Shown: positions 27,085-37,335, counted from the first letter of the stretch. The stretch is 64,000 nt of DNA from Rhizobium nepotum 39/7 (GCF_000949865.1 NZ_JWJH01000011.1:1-64000), one strand, 5' to 3'. Notes: generated by a model from the sequence alone, not told the origin. Numbers and translations are program-made.

Positions 27085-27833
27085 GGCTTTTCGCCCCCGA
27101 GAAGAAATTCGACATTGCCATCGCCGCCGGAAATTGGCGAAGGAATGAGACCGAGGCTTTTCCAGCCCATGTCTTCCGTCAGCCAGCGTTCCAGCTCGGC
27201 GGCAACTGCGGGCGCCGTTTCCGGCTCTTTGAGCAGCCCAGCCTTGCTGATGGCGTCGCGTCCCGCCTCGAATTGCGGCTTGACCAGCAGAACCGCGAGA
27301 GCGCCGGAGACGGCAAGCGCGAGCGCCGGGGCAAGCGCAAGCTTTATGGAGATGAAGGACACGTCGGAGACGATGAAGTCCACTGGACGGTCATCGATGT
27401 CGTCGGTGGTCAGGTAACGCGCGTTGAGCCCTTCCAGATTGGTCACGCGCGGATCGTTCTCGATCCTTGGGTGCATCTGGCCGTGGCCGACATCGATGGA
27501 GGTGACGTGTTTTGCACCGCGATGCAGCAGCACCTCGGTGAAGCCGCCGGTGGAGGCGCCGACGTCGAGACATTCATGGTCCTTCGGATCGAGCCCGAAA
27601 TGATCGAGCGCGGCCGTGAGCTTGAGGGCTGCGCGGGAAACATAGGCCTGCGCCGGATCGGTAATAGTGATCTTGACGTTTGCGGCAACGGTCTGGCTTG
27701 GCTTGGTGGCGGTTTTCCCGTTGATATTCACGGTGCCGCGCGCAATCGCGTCGCGCGCGCGCGAGCGGCTGGCAAAGTGGCCGAGCGAAACAAGAAGCTG
27801 GTCAAGCCGTTCATTTTCAGGTTTTTTGGACAT
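27081..27833 (-). CDS. tlyA: TlyA-family rRNA 2'-O-methyltransferase / hemolysin A-like
   Basis: A 250-residue protein with an N-terminal S4 RNA-binding domain (RLDQLLVSLGHFASRSRARDAI) followed by an FtsJ-like methyltransferase domain (CLDVGASTGGFTEVLL, DVGHGQMHPRI, FIVSDVSFISIKLAL, VKPQFEAGRD). TlyA in mycobacteria methylates ribosomal RNA ribose; in many proteobacteria it is annotated hemolysin A. The start is ATG 27833; the open frame continues upstream only by chance. It heads the pair with the RlmD-like gene and is divergent from the chemoreceptor gene. Confidence 0.88.
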   Translation of the reverse strand: MSKKPENERLDQLLVSLGHFASRSRARDAIARGTVNINGKTATKPSQTVAANVKITITDPAQAYVSRAALKLTAALDHFGLDPKDHECLDVGASTGGFTEVLLHRGAKHVTSIDVGHGQMHPRIENDPRVTNLEGLNARYLTTDDIDDRPVDFIVSDVSFISIKLALAPALALAVSGALAVLLVKPQFEAGRDAISKAGLLKEPETAPAVAAELERWLTEDMGWKSLGLIPSPISGGDGNVEFLLGGEKP

Positions 27834-28110
27834 GATCCTGTCAATGACCGCCAAACCCCGGAGATGCAAGCAATTTATCGTCAAAACCGCCCGGCGATGC
27901 CCTCCGGCCGCGATAAGGACCATGAATGCGATGTCCCCGCAAACGGTAAATGCGATTAATCCAATATAAAGGCTTGTATTGCACTTTGTGTGCAAGGCCC
28001 GTGCGGCCACTCGGAACCTGCCATGACGGCATCTCCTCCCATTCCCAAAATTGCGACCGTTGCAGCGCAGACGCTTGCTCCGTGGCATCAGGTCGCCGAG
28101 AGAGTTTGCG

Positions 28111-30132
28111 ATGTCGCTTAAAAACTTCCCCATCAACATAAAGCTTATAGTCACTTTCTGTGCCTTGATGGGCGTGTGCCTGCTCGCCTCCGCGGTCGTC
28201 TTCTGGCAGACGCTGGGGAGCGAGCGCGCCACGATCGAAAACAACAGGGCAAACACCATCATGCATGCGGTGGATGGAGCCACGGCCGCCATGCTGGAGC
28301 AGGCCGTCAACCAGCGCGGTTTCCTGCTGTTTCGCAGCGACAGCACCTATAATGATGTGTTCGCCCAGCGCGACCTGATGCTGAAGAAGCTCGACGAAGC
28401 CCGCGCGCTCGCCGCCGGCCAGCCGGAAATCGTGAAATCCATTAACGACATGCAAGCATCCGCCACCGTGTTCTTCAAGGAACTGGCGGAACCGCAGATC
28501 GCTGCACGCAAGACGACCGAAGCGCCGATTTCCGAAATCATCGAGATCGGCCGCAATCAGGCCAAGGGCCAGCTCGATGGGTTCCGCGCTTCCGCCGCCA
28601 AGATCAAGGACCAGCTGAACGGCTTGTCGGCAAGCTATGCCGCGCAGCAGGATGACGCCGCGCTCAACCTCAAGCTCGCGCTTGTGGGTGGTGGCGCCGT
28701 TGCCGGACTTCTCGCCGTCGCCCTCATCTTGGCGCTGTCGCGCTCGATCGTCACGCCGATCGTCGGCATGACGGCGGCGATGAGCAGGCTTGCCGATGGC
28801 GATATGACCACGGAAGTTCCGGCTCTCGACCGCAAGGACGAAGTCGGCAAGATGGCGAAGGCTGTTCTCGTCTTCAAGGAAGCCGGTCTGGAGAAATCCC
28901 GCCTTGCCGGCGAAACCGAGCGCATGCGCTCCGCAACCGAGACCGAGCGCCACCGCAACGAGGAAGAGAAGGCGAAGGACGAGGCCGCCAACGCCGTTGC
29001 GCGTGACGAGCTAGGCAAGGGCCTTGCTGCACTTGCCAATGGCGATCTCGCCTACCGGATCGAGACACCTTTCGCTTCTTACATCGACCCCATCCGCATC
29101 GACTTCAACAGCGCTGTTGAAAAGCTCCAGCAGGCGCTGCGCACGGTCGGCGAGAACGCGGCCGCGATCAATGCCGGCGCTGCGGAAATGCTGTCCGCCG
29201 CTGACGATCTTTCGCGCCGCACCGAACACCAGGCGGCCTCCATCGAGGAAACAGCCGCAGCACTGGAAGAAGTCACCACCACGGTGCGCGACAGCGCCAA
29301 GGGCGCCGAGGATGCCGGCAGTCTGGTCCAGCGCGCCCGCACCGGTGCGGAAAAGTCGGGCGTCGTGGTGCGCAAGGCTGTCGCCGCCATGCGCGAGATC
29401 GAGAAGTCCTCGGGCGAGATCGGCAACATCATCGGCGTCATCGACGACATTGCCTTCCAGACCAACCTGCTTGCGCTGAATGCCGGCGTCGAAGCTGCCC
29501 GCGCCGGTGATGCCGGCAAGGGGTTTGCCGTCGTCGCGCAGGAAGTCCGCGAACTCGCCCAGCGTTCCGCCAATGCCGCCAAGGAAATCAAGACGCTGAT
29601 CGGCGCTTCCAGTCGGCAGGTGGAAAACGGCGTCAACCTCGTCGACGAGACCGGCAAGGCGCTGGAACTGATCGTGGCGGAAGTCGAGGAGATCAACGCC
29701 CATGTCAGCGCCATCGTCGTTGCCGCCCGCGAGCAGGCGACTGGCCTGCAGGAAATCAACACGGCGGTGAACACCATGGATCAGGGCACGCAGCAGAATG
29801 CCGCGATGGTGGAGCAGCAGACCGCCGCCAGCCATTCTCTCGCCCGCGAGGCGGAAGCGCTCAATAGTCTGCTCGGCCAGTTCAAGATGGGTGGCGTCCG
29901 TGGCGCCGTCGCCAGCGCCGGCGGATATGCGGCATCCCGCCAGTCCTCGGCAAAACCCGCCTTCCAGCCAGCGCCAGCCGCGCCGGCCAGAAAGGCACCG
30001 GTAAAACCGGCCTCCGCCACCGCAAGACCGGTCGCGTCGCCTGCGCGCGCGCTCGGCCAAAGCCTCACCCGCGCCTTCGGTGGCGCTGCCGAAGCACCCG
30101 CAGCCAAGGATCAGGACTGGACGGAGTTCTGA
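28111..30132 (+). CDS. Methyl-accepting chemotaxis protein
   Basis: A 673-residue transmembrane chemoreceptor. Membrane helices lie near residues 10-33 and 187-210, enclosing a helical periplasmic domain of about 150 residues. Two HAMP-like segments follow (about 211-265 and near 315-360), then the signalling coiled coil with the hairpin tip [30 protein letters not shown]-like consensus. The C-terminus is Pro/Ala-rich and ends DQDWTEF, matching the xWxxF tether for CheR/CheB. The ligand is unknown. ATG 28111 is chosen over 28051 because it starts just before the first helix. Confidence 0.93.
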   Translation: MSLKNFPINIKLIVTFCALMGVCLLASAVVFWQTLGSERATIENNRANTIMHAVDGATAAMLEQAVNQRGFLLFRSDSTYNDVFAQRDLMLKKLDEARALAAGQPEIVKSINDMQASATVFFKELAEPQIAARKTTEAPISEIIEIGRNQAKGQLDGFRASAAKIKDQLNGLSASYAAQQDDAALNLKLALVGGGAVAGLLAVALILALSRSIVTPIVGMTAAMSRLADGDMTTEVPALDRKDEVGKMAKAVLVFKEAGLEKSRLAGETERMRSATETERHRNEEEKAKDEAANAVARDELGKGLAALANGDLAYRIETPFASYIDPIRIDFNSAVEKLQQALRTVGENAAAINAGAAEMLSAADDLSRRTEHQAASIEETAAALEEVTTTVRDSAKGAEDAGSLVQRARTGAEKSGVVVRKAVAAMREIEKSSGEIGNIIGVIDDIAFQTNLLALNAGVEAARAGDAGKGFAVVAQEVRELAQRSANAAKEIKTLIGASSRQVENGVNLVDETGKALELIVAEVEEINAHVSAIVVAAREQATGLQEINTAVNTMDQGTQQNAAMVEQQTAASHSLAREAEALNSLLGQFKMGGVRGAVASAGGYAASRQSSAKPAFQPAPAAPARKAPVKPASATARPVASPARALGQSLTRAFGGAAEAPAAKDQDWTEF

Positions 30133-30161
30133 GCTGGACTTGTCAGTATCGTTGCGTAAGA

Positions 30162-30188
30162 AAAAAGGGGTCCGCGAGGCCCCTTTTT
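30162..30188 (+). terminator. Intrinsic terminator after chemoreceptor gene
   Basis: AAAAAGGGG pairs with CCCCTTTTT across a nine-base loop, 29 bases after the stop codon. Confidence 0.8.
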
Positions 30189-30279
30189 GTTGTTCGGTTT
30201 TCAGGTCAAATAGGGCCGGTGCACAACCGCGCGTATCAGCAATCGCCCGCCGCAGTTTTTCAGAAAAGGTAATTTCTAG

Positions 30280-30663
30280 ATGACAGCTCGCGTTAAATTA
30301 CGAGTTTTGGACGGTGCATATGGGGTGGCCCGGCTTCAAGCTTCTGACGCCATTCCGGCGTGGGCCGATGGCGGCGGGTTCGTCAGCATCAGCCGGACAG
30401 ATGACGAACTTTCCATCGTCTGCCGGGAAGATCGCATCCCTCGGGATGTGCGATCTGATGCCGGTTGGTCCTGTTTACAGTTACAGGGTCCATTCGCCTT
30501 CGATGAAACGGGTATCGTCTTGTCCGTGATCGAGCCGTTGTCGACCAATGAGATCGGAATATTTGTGGTTTCGACTTTCGATGGTGACCATCTGCTCGTG
30601 AAATCGAACGATCTGGAGAAAGCGCTCGATCTGCTGGCAAATGCGGGACATTCGCTCATTTAA
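30280..30663 (+). CDS. ACT domain protein
   Basis: A 127-residue soluble protein resembling the ACT_7/CASTOR-like family: a first half with FVSISRTDDELSIVC and a second with TGIVLSVIEPLSTNEIGIFVVSTFDGDHLLV, which is the characteristic ligand-binding beta-alpha-beta ACT core. Such domains bind amino acids and regulate partners; no target is evident. It has its own ribosome site (AAAAGGTAATTTCTAG) and lies between the chemoreceptor terminator and a convergent monooxygenase gene. Confidence 0.75.
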   Translation: MTARVKLRVLDGAYGVARLQASDAIPAWADGGGFVSISRTDDELSIVCREDRIPRDVRSDAGWSCLQLQGPFAFDETGIVLSVIEPLSTNEIGIFVVSTFDGDHLLVKSNDLEKALDLLANAGHSLI

Positions 30664-30689
30664 GATCCATTAGCCGCGACGCTGATGCA

Positions 30690-31022
30690 TTATGCGTTGG
30701 TGAGAGGATGATCTCGCGCGGCATGATCGGCCCGCATGGGGTGCCAGACGGAGATATCGCGTGGGGCATCCAGAAGATCGGGCAGGGCATCGTGCCAGGC
30801 CTGCCGATAGGGGCGATGTATCTGAACGTCGAGGACGTCCTGATGGTCGCTCCAGGTCTCGTGCAGCAGGAAGTGGTTTTCGTTGTCGCCGTCTCGATGC
30901 AGGGTCGCGTTCACAAAGGTGTTTTCGTGTCGCATGGCGTCGAGCAGCGCATTCAGCAATTCCAGAAAACGGTCGCGCTGGCCGGGGCGGACCTTGAAGC
31001 CGATGAGATAGGTGGTGTGCAT
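30690..31022 (-). CDS. ABM-domain monooxygenase-like protein
   Basis: A 110-residue dimeric alpha/beta-barrel protein of the antibiotic biosynthesis monooxygenase (YgiN-like) type: TTYLIGFKVRPGQRDRFLELL opens the fold, ENHFLLHETWSDHQDVLDVQIHRPYRQAW is the signature. Members oxidise quinols or aromatic polyketides without a metal, but many have no known substrate. ATG 31022 is favoured; an upstream frame to 31088 overlaps the regulator. It starts five bases after the regulator stop, so it is the second gene of a regulator-monooxygenase operon. Confidence 0.8.
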   Translation of the reverse strand: MHTTYLIGFKVRPGQRDRFLELLNALLDAMRHENTFVNATLHRDGDNENHFLLHETWSDHQDVLDVQIHRPYRQAWHDALPDLLDAPRDISVWHPMRADHAARDHPLTNA

Positions 31023-31027
31023 GGTCT

Positions 31028-31822
31028 TTACTCCTGTGTGCCTTGCATCAGGGCGGCGCGGGTCTCCGCATCGGCCGGGTAAAAACATTCCAGCACCAGC
31101 TCGGACAACGTTACATCAGTGGCGGTTCCGAAAACCGTGGTGGTGGAGATGAAGCGCAAAACGCGCCCCGACGACGGATCGCGCAGTTCGAGCGGTATCG
31201 CCAACGGATCGGCCCCGGCAACATGCCGCGGAGCGGCAGGCGCGGGATAGGCGGAAAGCTCCGCATGCAACCGGGAAAGCGTCTCGTCTCCGGTTTCTTC
31301 GACCTGTCGTCGCAGGCGTTCCAGCAGGTGGTGCCGCCATTCGGCAAGATTGACGATGCGCGAACTCAAACCATCAGGATGCAGGCTCAGCCTCAATGCA
31401 TTGAGGGGCGGGCGAAGCAGTTCCTCGGAAACGCCGGCCAGAAGCGATTTGATCGCGTCGTTGGCAAGGATCAGGTTCCAGTGGCGGTCGACGGCAAGTG
31501 CCGGAAAGGGCATGTGTCCCTGCACCACGGTTTCGACGGCGTGGCGAGCCGCCGCCATGTCCGGCGCATCCAGCGATCGTTCGGAATGGACAGGCGCGTA
31601 GCCCGCCGCCAGCATCAGCCGGTTGGTGGCGCGGGCGGGCATGGAAAGCTGCGCCGCCAGCCGCGTCAGCATTTCGCGGCTGGGCGATGATCGCCCGCTT
31701 TCCACAAAGCTCAAATGACGCGCCGATATCTCCGCCTCCGATGCCAGATCGAGCTGGCTCAACCGGCGGCGGGCACGCCATTCCTTCAGCACCTGGCCGA
31801 CATGTTCTCTGTGATGTGTCAT
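31028..31822 (-). CDS. XRE-type regulator with MmyB-like ligand domain
   Basis: A 264-residue transcription factor. The N-terminal helix-turn-helix is LKEWRARRRLSQLDLASEAEISARHLSFVESGRSSPSREML; the rest (from about 90) is the MmyB-like PAS-fold ligand domain, with ALAVDRHWNLILANDAIKSLL and a conserved C-terminal LSELVLECFYPADAETRAAL. Members bind small hydrophobic ligands or fatty-acid-like molecules. It is transcribed with the ABM gene and diverges from the NTF2-like gene across a palindrome at 31857-31873, which is its likely operator. Confidence 0.88.
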   Translation of the reverse strand: MTHHREHVGQVLKEWRARRRLSQLDLASEAEISARHLSFVESGRSSPSREMLTRLAAQLSMPARATNRLMLAAGYAPVHSERSLDAPDMAAARHAVETVVQGHMPFPALAVDRHWNLILANDAIKSLLAGVSEELLRPPLNALRLSLHPDGLSSRIVNLAEWRHHLLERLRRQVEETGDETLSRLHAELSAYPAPAAPRHVAGADPLAIPLELRDPSSGRVLRFISTTTVFGTATDVTLSELVLECFYPADAETRAALMQGTQE

Positions 31823-31856
31823 GCCCCGCAGCCTAGCAGAAGAAATCGGCAATGCG

Positions 31857-31873
31857 ATTACCCAGCAGGTAAT
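31857..31873. promoter_or_regulatory. Palindrome ATTACC-N5-GGTAAT, candidate operator
   Basis: Six-base arms separated by CAGCA, in the 107-base gap between the XRE regulator and the NTF2-like gene. Its centre is about 43 bases from the regulator start and 65 from the NTF2-like start. The position fits autoregulation plus control of the divergent gene. Confidence 0.5.
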
Positions 31874-31929
31874 TGTTCTGCGCCACGGCTCCCGGCATTT
31901 TCAGGCCGTCAACCACAAGGAGCGCAATC

Positions 31930-32292
31930 ATGACGCAACATCTCGCAATCGCCGAAACCTACCTCGCCGTCTGGAACGAGGAGAACGATGAACGCCGCAA
32001 GCACCTCGTCAAGGAGGGGTGGGCCGAAACGGCGCGCTACGCCGATCCTTTGATGCAGGGCGAGGGGCAACTGAGCATCGCCGCGATGATAGAGGCGGCC
32101 CGACAGAATTTTCCGGGATATCGCTTTGTTCTGGCAGGCACCCCGGATGGCCATGGCATCTTTACCCGGTTCTCATGGCGTCTGGTTTCGCCTGATGGAG
32201 ACGATGTCGCCGGTGGTACTGATGTCGTCAGCCGCGATGCCGGCGGACGGATTGAAAATGTCGTCGGTTTCCTCGACGGTGCCGCGACGTAA
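31930..32292 (+). CDS. NTF2-like / SnoaL-type protein
   Basis: A 120-residue cone-fold protein: helical start (LAIAETYLAVWNEENDERRKHLVKEGW), then AETARYADPLMQGEGQLSIAAMIEAARQNFPGYRF and a beta-rich end (HGIFTRFSWRLVSPDGDDVAGGTDVVSRDAGGRIENVVGF). Members include isomerases, polyketide cyclases and small-molecule binders. ATG 31930 follows CAAGGAG. It is divergent from the XRE regulator gene, so the enzyme, regulator and ABM monooxygenase look like one small-molecule module. Confidence 0.8.
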   Translation: MTQHLAIAETYLAVWNEENDERRKHLVKEGWAETARYADPLMQGEGQLSIAAMIEAARQNFPGYRFVLAGTPDGHGIFTRFSWRLVSPDGDDVAGGTDVVSRDAGGRIENVVGFLDGAAT

Positions 32293-32346
32293 AACGATCA
32301 GGCGGCGGCGGGGTTACCCCGCCACGCCTCGTCCTGAGAAGGGTGC

Positions 32347-34257
32347 TTAACCGGCAAATCCCACACCGGCCTGGCTCTGGCCGAGTGCATTGAACACGGT
32401 GGTAACGATGCCGGCGCGGTCTAGGCCGGCATTGGCATACATGGTCTCGGGCTTGGCCTGCTCGACCCATTGGTCAGGCAAGGTGAGCGTGCGGACCTTC
32501 GGGCCGTGGTCGAGCAATCCGGCGCTTGCCATGAAATGCAGCACATGTGCACCGAAACCGCCGACGGAGCCTTCCTCGATCGTCACCAGAACCTCGTGAT
32601 GGGCGGCAAGCTGGCGGATGAGGTCGAGATCGAGCGGCTTGGCGAAACGCGCATCGGCCACCGTCGTCGAAAGTCCGGCGGCATCGAGGTCTTCGGCCGC
32701 CGCAAGGCATTCCGCAAGGCGTGTGCCGAAGGAGAGGAGGGCGACCTTGGTGCCTTCCTTGATGATGCGTCCCTTGCCGATCTCAAGAATTTCGCCGCGC
32801 GCCGGCATCTCGACGCCCACGCCTTCGCCGCGCGGAAAACGGAAGGAGATCGGGCCTTCATCATAGGCCGCAGCCGTGCGGACCATATGTTTCAGCTCGG
32901 CCTCATCTGAGGCCGCCATCACCACCATGCCGGGCAGGGTGGCAAGGAAGGTGGTGTCGAAGGAGCCGGCATGGGTCGGTCCGTCAGCGCCGACGAAACC
33001 GGCGCGGTCGATGGGGAAACGAACCGGCAGGCTCTGAATGGCCACGTCATGCACCAGCTGGTCGTAACCGCGTTGCAGGAAGGTGGAATAAAGCGCGCAG
33101 AACGGCTTGTAACCATCCGCCGCAAGTCCGGCGGCGAAGGTGACGGCGTGCTGTTCGGCAATGCCAACATCGAAGGTGCGGGCCGGGAAAAGCTCGGCCA
33201 TCTTGTCCAGCCCGGTACCACTAGGCATGGCGGCGGTGACACCGATGATCTTGTCGTCGAGGGTCGCTTCCTGGATCAGCGCTTCGGCAAAGACGCTGGT
33301 GTAGCTCGGCGCATTGGGCTTGGCTTTCGCCTGTGCGCCGGTGATGACGTCGAATTTGTTGACGCCGTGATATTTATCCGCTGCCGCTTCCGCCGGCGCG
33401 TAACCCTTGCCCTTCTGCGTCACCACATGGATGAGAACAGGGCCTTTCTGGTTGTCGCGCACATTGCGCAGCACCGGCAGCAGGTGATCGAAGGAATGGC
33501 CGTCGATCGGGCCGATGTGATAGAAGCCAAGCTCCTCGAACAGCGTGCCGCCGGTCACGTAACCGCGCGCATGGGTCACGGCGCGGGTAATGGCGCGGTC
33601 GATGGTCTTGCCGAGATATGCCGTGAGTTTCTTGCCGAAATCGCGAAAGCCCATATAGGTGCGGCCGGAGGCCAGCCGCGCCAGATAGGCGCTCATCGCG
33701 CCCGTCGGCGGCGCAATCGACATGTCGTTGTCGTTGAGGATGACGATCAGCCGCGCGTCGAGCGCACCGGCATTGTTGAGCGCCTCAAACGCCATGCCCG
33801 CCGACATCGAACCGTCGCCGATGACGGCGATGACCTTGCGGTCGCTCTGGTCCAGCCCCGCCGCCACCGCCATGCCGAGACCGGCGGAAATGGAGGTGGA
33901 GGAATGGCCAGCGCCGAAATCGTCATATTCGCTTTCGGCCCGCCTTGTGAAACCGGAAAGCCCGCCTTCCTGCCGCAGCGTGCGGATGCGTTCGCGACGG
34001 CCGGTCAGGATTTTGTGCGGATAACATTGGTGGCCGACATCGAAGATCAGCCGGTCTTCCGGCGTGTTGAACACCTTATGGATGGCGATCGTCAGTTCCA
34101 CCACGCCCAGACCGGCACCCAGATGCCCGCCGGTGCTCGACACCGCATCGATCATCTCGTCGCGTAGTTCCCTTGCCAGTGCCGGCAGGTCGCGATCGTC
34201 GATCTCCTTGAGATCGGATGGGAAATTCACCCGGTCAAGCAATGGTGTCTGTGGCAT
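32347..34257 (-). CDS. dxs: 1-deoxy-D-xylulose-5-phosphate synthase
   Basis: A 636-residue thiamine diphosphate enzyme joining pyruvate and glyceraldehyde-3-phosphate, the first step of the MEP isoprenoid pathway (which also needs ispH in this window). The N-terminal part has [16 protein letters not shown], the TPP motif [18 protein letters not shown] and the later [14 protein letters not shown]; the C-terminal transketolase domain ends with VLTLPDQW-like sequence. ATG 34257 is used; a TTG nine bases upstream (34266) is possible. Pirin lies upstream on the same strand, 107 bases away. Confidence 0.97.
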   Translation of the reverse strand: MPQTPLLDRVNFPSDLKEIDDRDLPALARELRDEMIDAVSSTGGHLGAGLGVVELTIAIHKVFNTPEDRLIFDVGHQCYPHKILTGRRERIRTLRQEGGLSGFTRRAESEYDDFGAGHSSTSISAGLGMAVAAGLDQSDRKVIAVIGDGSMSAGMAFEALNNAGALDARLIVILNDNDMSIAPPTGAMSAYLARLASGRTYMGFRDFGKKLTAYLGKTIDRAITRAVTHARGYVTGGTLFEELGFYHIGPIDGHSFDHLLPVLRNVRDNQKGPVLIHVVTQKGKGYAPAEAAADKYHGVNKFDVITGAQAKAKPNAPSYTSVFAEALIQEATLDDKIIGVTAAMPSGTGLDKMAELFPARTFDVGIAEQHAVTFAAGLAADGYKPFCALYSTFLQRGYDQLVHDVAIQSLPVRFPIDRAGFVGADGPTHAGSFDTTFLATLPGMVVMAASDEAELKHMVRTAAAYDEGPISFRFPRGEGVGVEMPARGEILEIGKGRIIKEGTKVALLSFGTRLAECLAAAEDLDAAGLSTTVADARFAKPLDLDLIRQLAAHHEVLVTIEEGSVGGFGAHVLHFMASAGLLDHGPKVRTLTLPDQWVEQAKPETMYANAGLDRAGIVTTVFNALGQSQAGVGFAG

Positions 34258-34364
34258 TCCGGTCAATAGTTCGGCCTTTTCTCGTGGTCAGCGGCGGCGC
34301 CAGAGCATCTTTCATATGGAAAGCCTGATGGTGAGCCGTGCATGTCGTTCACTTCTATAGAATT

Positions 34365-35288
34365 TCAACCCTCCGGCAAAGGGACAAACTCTTCTTCGTC
34401 GCCGGGAACGATATCGAAGCGTCCGGTTCTCCACTCCTGTTTGGCCTGCTCTATGCGTTCTTTTGATGACGAAACGAAGTTCCACCAGATGTAGCGGCGC
34501 TGGTTGAGCGCCGCCCCACCGAAGATCATGATGTGACAGCCGCCGGTGCCGCCCTGAAGCGTGATGTCGTCGCCGGGCCGGAAAACGAGCAGCTGGTCGG
34601 CGGCAAAAACGTCGCCCGCCACATCCAGAGAGCCGGAAAGAATGTAGATCGCCCGTTCCTCATGGTCGGCGGAAAAGGGAAATTTCACACCCGGCTCCAG
34701 CGTCAGATCGACGTAAAGCGTGTCGGTAAAGGCCGAAACCGGGGAGGTGAGGCCTTCGAATTCGCCGACGACGACCCGGCCGGATGCGCCCTTAAGGTCG
34801 ATCAGCGGCATGTCTTCCCTTGCCGTATGGGCAAAGGCCGGGGCGATTTCCTCCATATGGTCGGGCAGGGCAAGCCAGGTCTGGAGGCCGGACATGGAAA
34901 GCGGGTGGCCGCGCAGATTTTCCGGCGTGCGCTCCGAATGCACGATGCCACGGCCGGCCGTCATCAGGTTGATATCGCCGGGACGAATGACGAGTTCGGT
35001 GCCGAGACTGTCGCGATGTTTGATCTCACCGTCAAACAGATAGGTGACGGTGGAAAGTCCGATATGCGGATGCGGCTTGACGTCCAGCGCCTCGCCCGCC
35101 TTCAGGATCGCCGGCCCCATACGGTCGAAAAAGATGAAGGGACCGACAAGACGCCTCTGCCGGGTTGGCAAAGCGCGCCGCACCGCAAAACCGCCAATAT
35201 CGCTGGTGCGCGGAATGATGAGGTTTTCGATGGCGTCGCAGGCGAAAGCGTCACCCGCGACAGGATCGTTGCCGGGAAAGAAGGACAT
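34365..35288 (-). CDS. Pirin family protein
   Basis: A 307-residue double-cupin protein. The N-terminal cupin has the metal-binding motif HPHIGLSTVTYLFDGEIKHRDSLG and later GRGIVHSERTPE, with His and Glu positions as in pirins that show quercetin 2,3-dioxygenase activity. The C-terminal cupin is degenerate. The biological role in bacteria is uncertain. ATG 35288 follows AGGAGCAAAAT-like sequence on the minus strand. A dyad repeat separates it from xseB. Confidence 0.9.
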   Translation of the reverse strand: MSFFPGNDPVAGDAFACDAIENLIIPRTSDIGGFAVRRALPTRQRRLVGPFIFFDRMGPAILKAGEALDVKPHPHIGLSTVTYLFDGEIKHRDSLGTELVIRPGDINLMTAGRGIVHSERTPENLRGHPLSMSGLQTWLALPDHMEEIAPAFAHTAREDMPLIDLKGASGRVVVGEFEGLTSPVSAFTDTLYVDLTLEPGVKFPFSADHEERAIYILSGSLDVAGDVFAADQLLVFRPGDDITLQGGTGGCHIMIFGGAALNQRRYIWWNFVSSSKERIEQAKQEWRTGRFDIVPGDEEEFVPLPEG

Positions 35289-35422
35289 ATTTTGCTCCTC
35301 GTGTCGTCAGGCGGGAGTTTATCACAACTGTCGGTACTGGGGAGCATCGCGATATTGAACGCTGTGTTTGTGCGTCGTTACCGGATGCGAGGGAGCGAAT
35401 TTAATGCGGTTCAATCCACAAA

Positions 35423-35545
35423 CTCCCTCATTCCTGTGCTTGTCACAGGAATCCAGCCGACGTGCGTCTGCGCGGCTAAGAGAGTCCTTTCAGCCCAAGG
35501 ACTTGGGCTGGCTAGATTCCTGTGACAGGCACAGGAATGAGGGAG
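35423..35545. repeat. Palindromic intergenic repeat, family A copy 2
   Basis: Inverted arms begin CTCCCTCATTCCTGTGC and end with a near-exact complement. The internal AGCCCAAG/CTTGGGCT hairpin is shared with copy 1 but the outer arms are diverged (TCCTGTGC rather than TCCGGCC), with compensating changes on both sides. It lies between pirin and xseB. Confidence 0.8.
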
Positions 35546-35552
35546 GGGATAA

Positions 35553-35807
35553 TCACTCCCCGTCGAGCGGCTCCACGCCCTGCGGTTTTCCGGCGCGGTC
35601 GAGGCGGATTTTCTCGATACGCTTTTCGGCGGCGTTCAGAAGCGTTTCGCAGTGTTTCTTCAGGGCTTCGCCGCGCTCGTAAATGGCGATCGATTCGTCG
35701 AGCGCCACGTCTCCGCGTTCCAGGCGTGCGACAATGCTTTCCAGCTCGGCGACGGCCTTTTCGAAGGAATAACCGCTGACATCGGCTGTGTTGGCATTTT
35801 CCGTCAT
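35553..35807 (-). CDS. xseB: Exodeoxyribonuclease VII small subunit
   Basis: An 84-residue small subunit of ExoVII, a complex that degrades single-stranded DNA into oligonucleotides. The family core is [43 protein letters not shown] 35807 is chosen; a TTG at 35813 would overlap the upstream gene stop. The start is two bases after the deacetylase stop region and AAGGG gives a ribosome site. The large subunit xseA is not in this window. Confidence 0.92.
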   Translation of the reverse strand: MTENANTADVSGYSFEKAVAELESIVARLERGDVALDESIAIYERGEALKKHCETLLNAAEKRIEKIRLDRAGKPQGVEPLDGE

Positions 35808-35809
35808 AT

Positions 35810-36745
35810 TCAACCCTTCATCATTCTCAAAATATGCATGGCCGCCGATTCCGCCAGCCCTTCAAGATCATAACCGCCTTCAAGCAGGCTGACGACCCGG
35901 TTCGATGCGTATTTATCCGCCATTTCCAGAAGCCGTCCCGTCGCCCAGTCGAAATCCTCTCCGACCAGATTGATCTGCGCCAGCGGATCGCGGTGATGCG
36001 CATCGAAACCGGCGGAGATGATGATGAGATCAGGCGAAAAATCGGCAATCGCCGGCAGGACACGGGATTTGAAAGCCTCGCGAAAATGCTCGCTGCCGGT
36101 ATTGGGCGAAAGCGGGGCGTTGACCACATTGTTCTTCACGCCGGTTTCGTTTTTATCGCCGCTCCACGGGTAAAGCGGCATCTGGTGGGTGGAACAGAAC
36201 AGCACTGATGTGTCGTTCCAGAAGATATCCTGCGTGCCGTTGCCGTGATGCACATCCCAGTCGATGATGGCGACGCGCTCTGCCCCATGCACCTTCTGCG
36301 CGTGGCGGGCGGCGATGGCTGCATTGTTGAAAAGGCAGAACCCCATGGCCTTCGCGGTTTCCGCATGGTGGCCGGGGGGGCGGGCCGCAACGAACACATT
36401 GTCGGCGGCACCCGTAAACACGTCATCCACCGCCGCCATCGCGGCACCTATGCCGGTCAGCGCCGCCTGCAGGCTTTTCGGCGAGACATAAGTATCGGCC
36501 TCGACGCGGTTGATCTCGCCATCCTCTTCGGGGATCTGGCGCATGACGGAAAGCAGATGCTCCTCCGGATGCGCCAGAAGCACCGCGTCCTCATTGGCCT
36601 GCGGCGCTTCCTTCCGGTTCAGCCGCTCGAAATTCGGATGTTCGAGCGCAATGTTCAGCGACCGCAGGCGATCCGGTCGCTCGGGATGGCCTTCGGGCGT
36701 GATGTGCTCAAGGAAGATCGGATGTTCGTAAAGACGGGTCGCCAT
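35810..36745 (-). CDS. Histone deacetylase-like / AcuC-type hydrolase
   Basis: A 311-residue metallohydrolase of the histone deacetylase superfamily. Visible metal and catalytic motifs are [25 protein letters not shown] (active-site His-His and Asp ligands) and [13 protein letters not shown]. Bacterial members deacetylate acetylpolyamines, acetoin-related substrates or acetylated proteins; the substrate here is not known. It precedes xseB with nearly no gap and probably shares its mRNA. Confidence 0.9.
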   Translation of the reverse strand: MATRLYEHPIFLEHITPEGHPERPDRLRSLNIALEHPNFERLNRKEAPQANEDAVLLAHPEEHLLSVMRQIPEEDGEINRVEADTYVSPKSLQAALTGIGAAMAAVDDVFTGAADNVFVAARPPGHHAETAKAMGFCLFNNAAIAARHAQKVHGAERVAIIDWDVHHGNGTQDIFWNDTSVLFCSTHQMPLYPWSGDKNETGVKNNVVNAPLSPNTGSEHFREAFKSRVLPAIADFSPDLIIISAGFDAHHRDPLAQINLVGEDFDWATGRLLEMADKYASNRVVSLLEGGYDLEGLAESAAMHILRMMKG

Positions 36746-36771
36746 TCTTTATCCTCCCGGAAGCGGATCGA

Positions 36772-37335
36772 TCAGGCGCGCTGCGGCAGAAGCGGATAAC
36801 CCGCCATTACGGCGCGGCCGGCAAGGGCGGCAAGCACGGCCTTCAGCGCATCACCCGGAATGAAGGCGAGCGAGCCCATGAAGGCCTTCTCGAAACCAAG
36901 CCCGACGACCAGCGCCAGATAGGTGATGCCGAAAGCATAAAGCACGACCACACCGCCGGCGAGGCTGGCGACGAAGAAGCCGATACCCTGCGTCAGGGCA
37001 GACTGGCCGCGATTGACGAGTTTTTCCGAGAGAGTACCTGTCACGAAAACCGCTGCGATCCAGCCGATCAGGAAGCCGGTGGTCGGCGTGGTGAAGATGG
37101 AAAGACCGCCGCGCCCACCCGAAAGCACCGGCAGGCCGATGGCGGCGATGAGGATTGTCAGGAGAACCGCGAGCGTGCCGCGTTTCGCCCCCAGCACGAC
37201 ACCGGCCAGCATGACGCCGAGCGACTGCGCGGTGATCGGTACCGGAATGAAACCAAGGGTGATCGGCGGCAAAAGCCCGAGCGCGATGATGATGGCGGAA
37301 AACAGCGAAATCAGCACAAGGTCGCGGGTCGTCAT
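36772..37335 (-). CDS. bioY: Biotin ECF transporter S component BioY
   Basis: A 187-residue membrane protein with about six helices, including ILIAAIGLPVLSGGRGGLSIFTTPTTGFLIGW, the biotin-binding BioY signature. It is the substrate-specificity component of the energy-coupling factor biotin importer. ATG 37335 is used; the open frame continues to 37422 without homology-like sequence. It is the third gene of bioM-bioN-bioY; 31 bases separate it from bioN. Confidence 0.93.
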   Translation of the reverse strand: MTTRDLVLISLFSAIIIALGLLPPITLGFIPVPITAQSLGVMLAGVVLGAKRGTLAVLLTILIAAIGLPVLSGGRGGLSIFTTPTTGFLIGWIAAVFVTGTLSEKLVNRGQSALTQGIGFFVASLAGGVVVLYAFGITYLALVVGLGFEKAFMGSLAFIPGDALKAVLAALAGRAVMAGYPLLPQRA

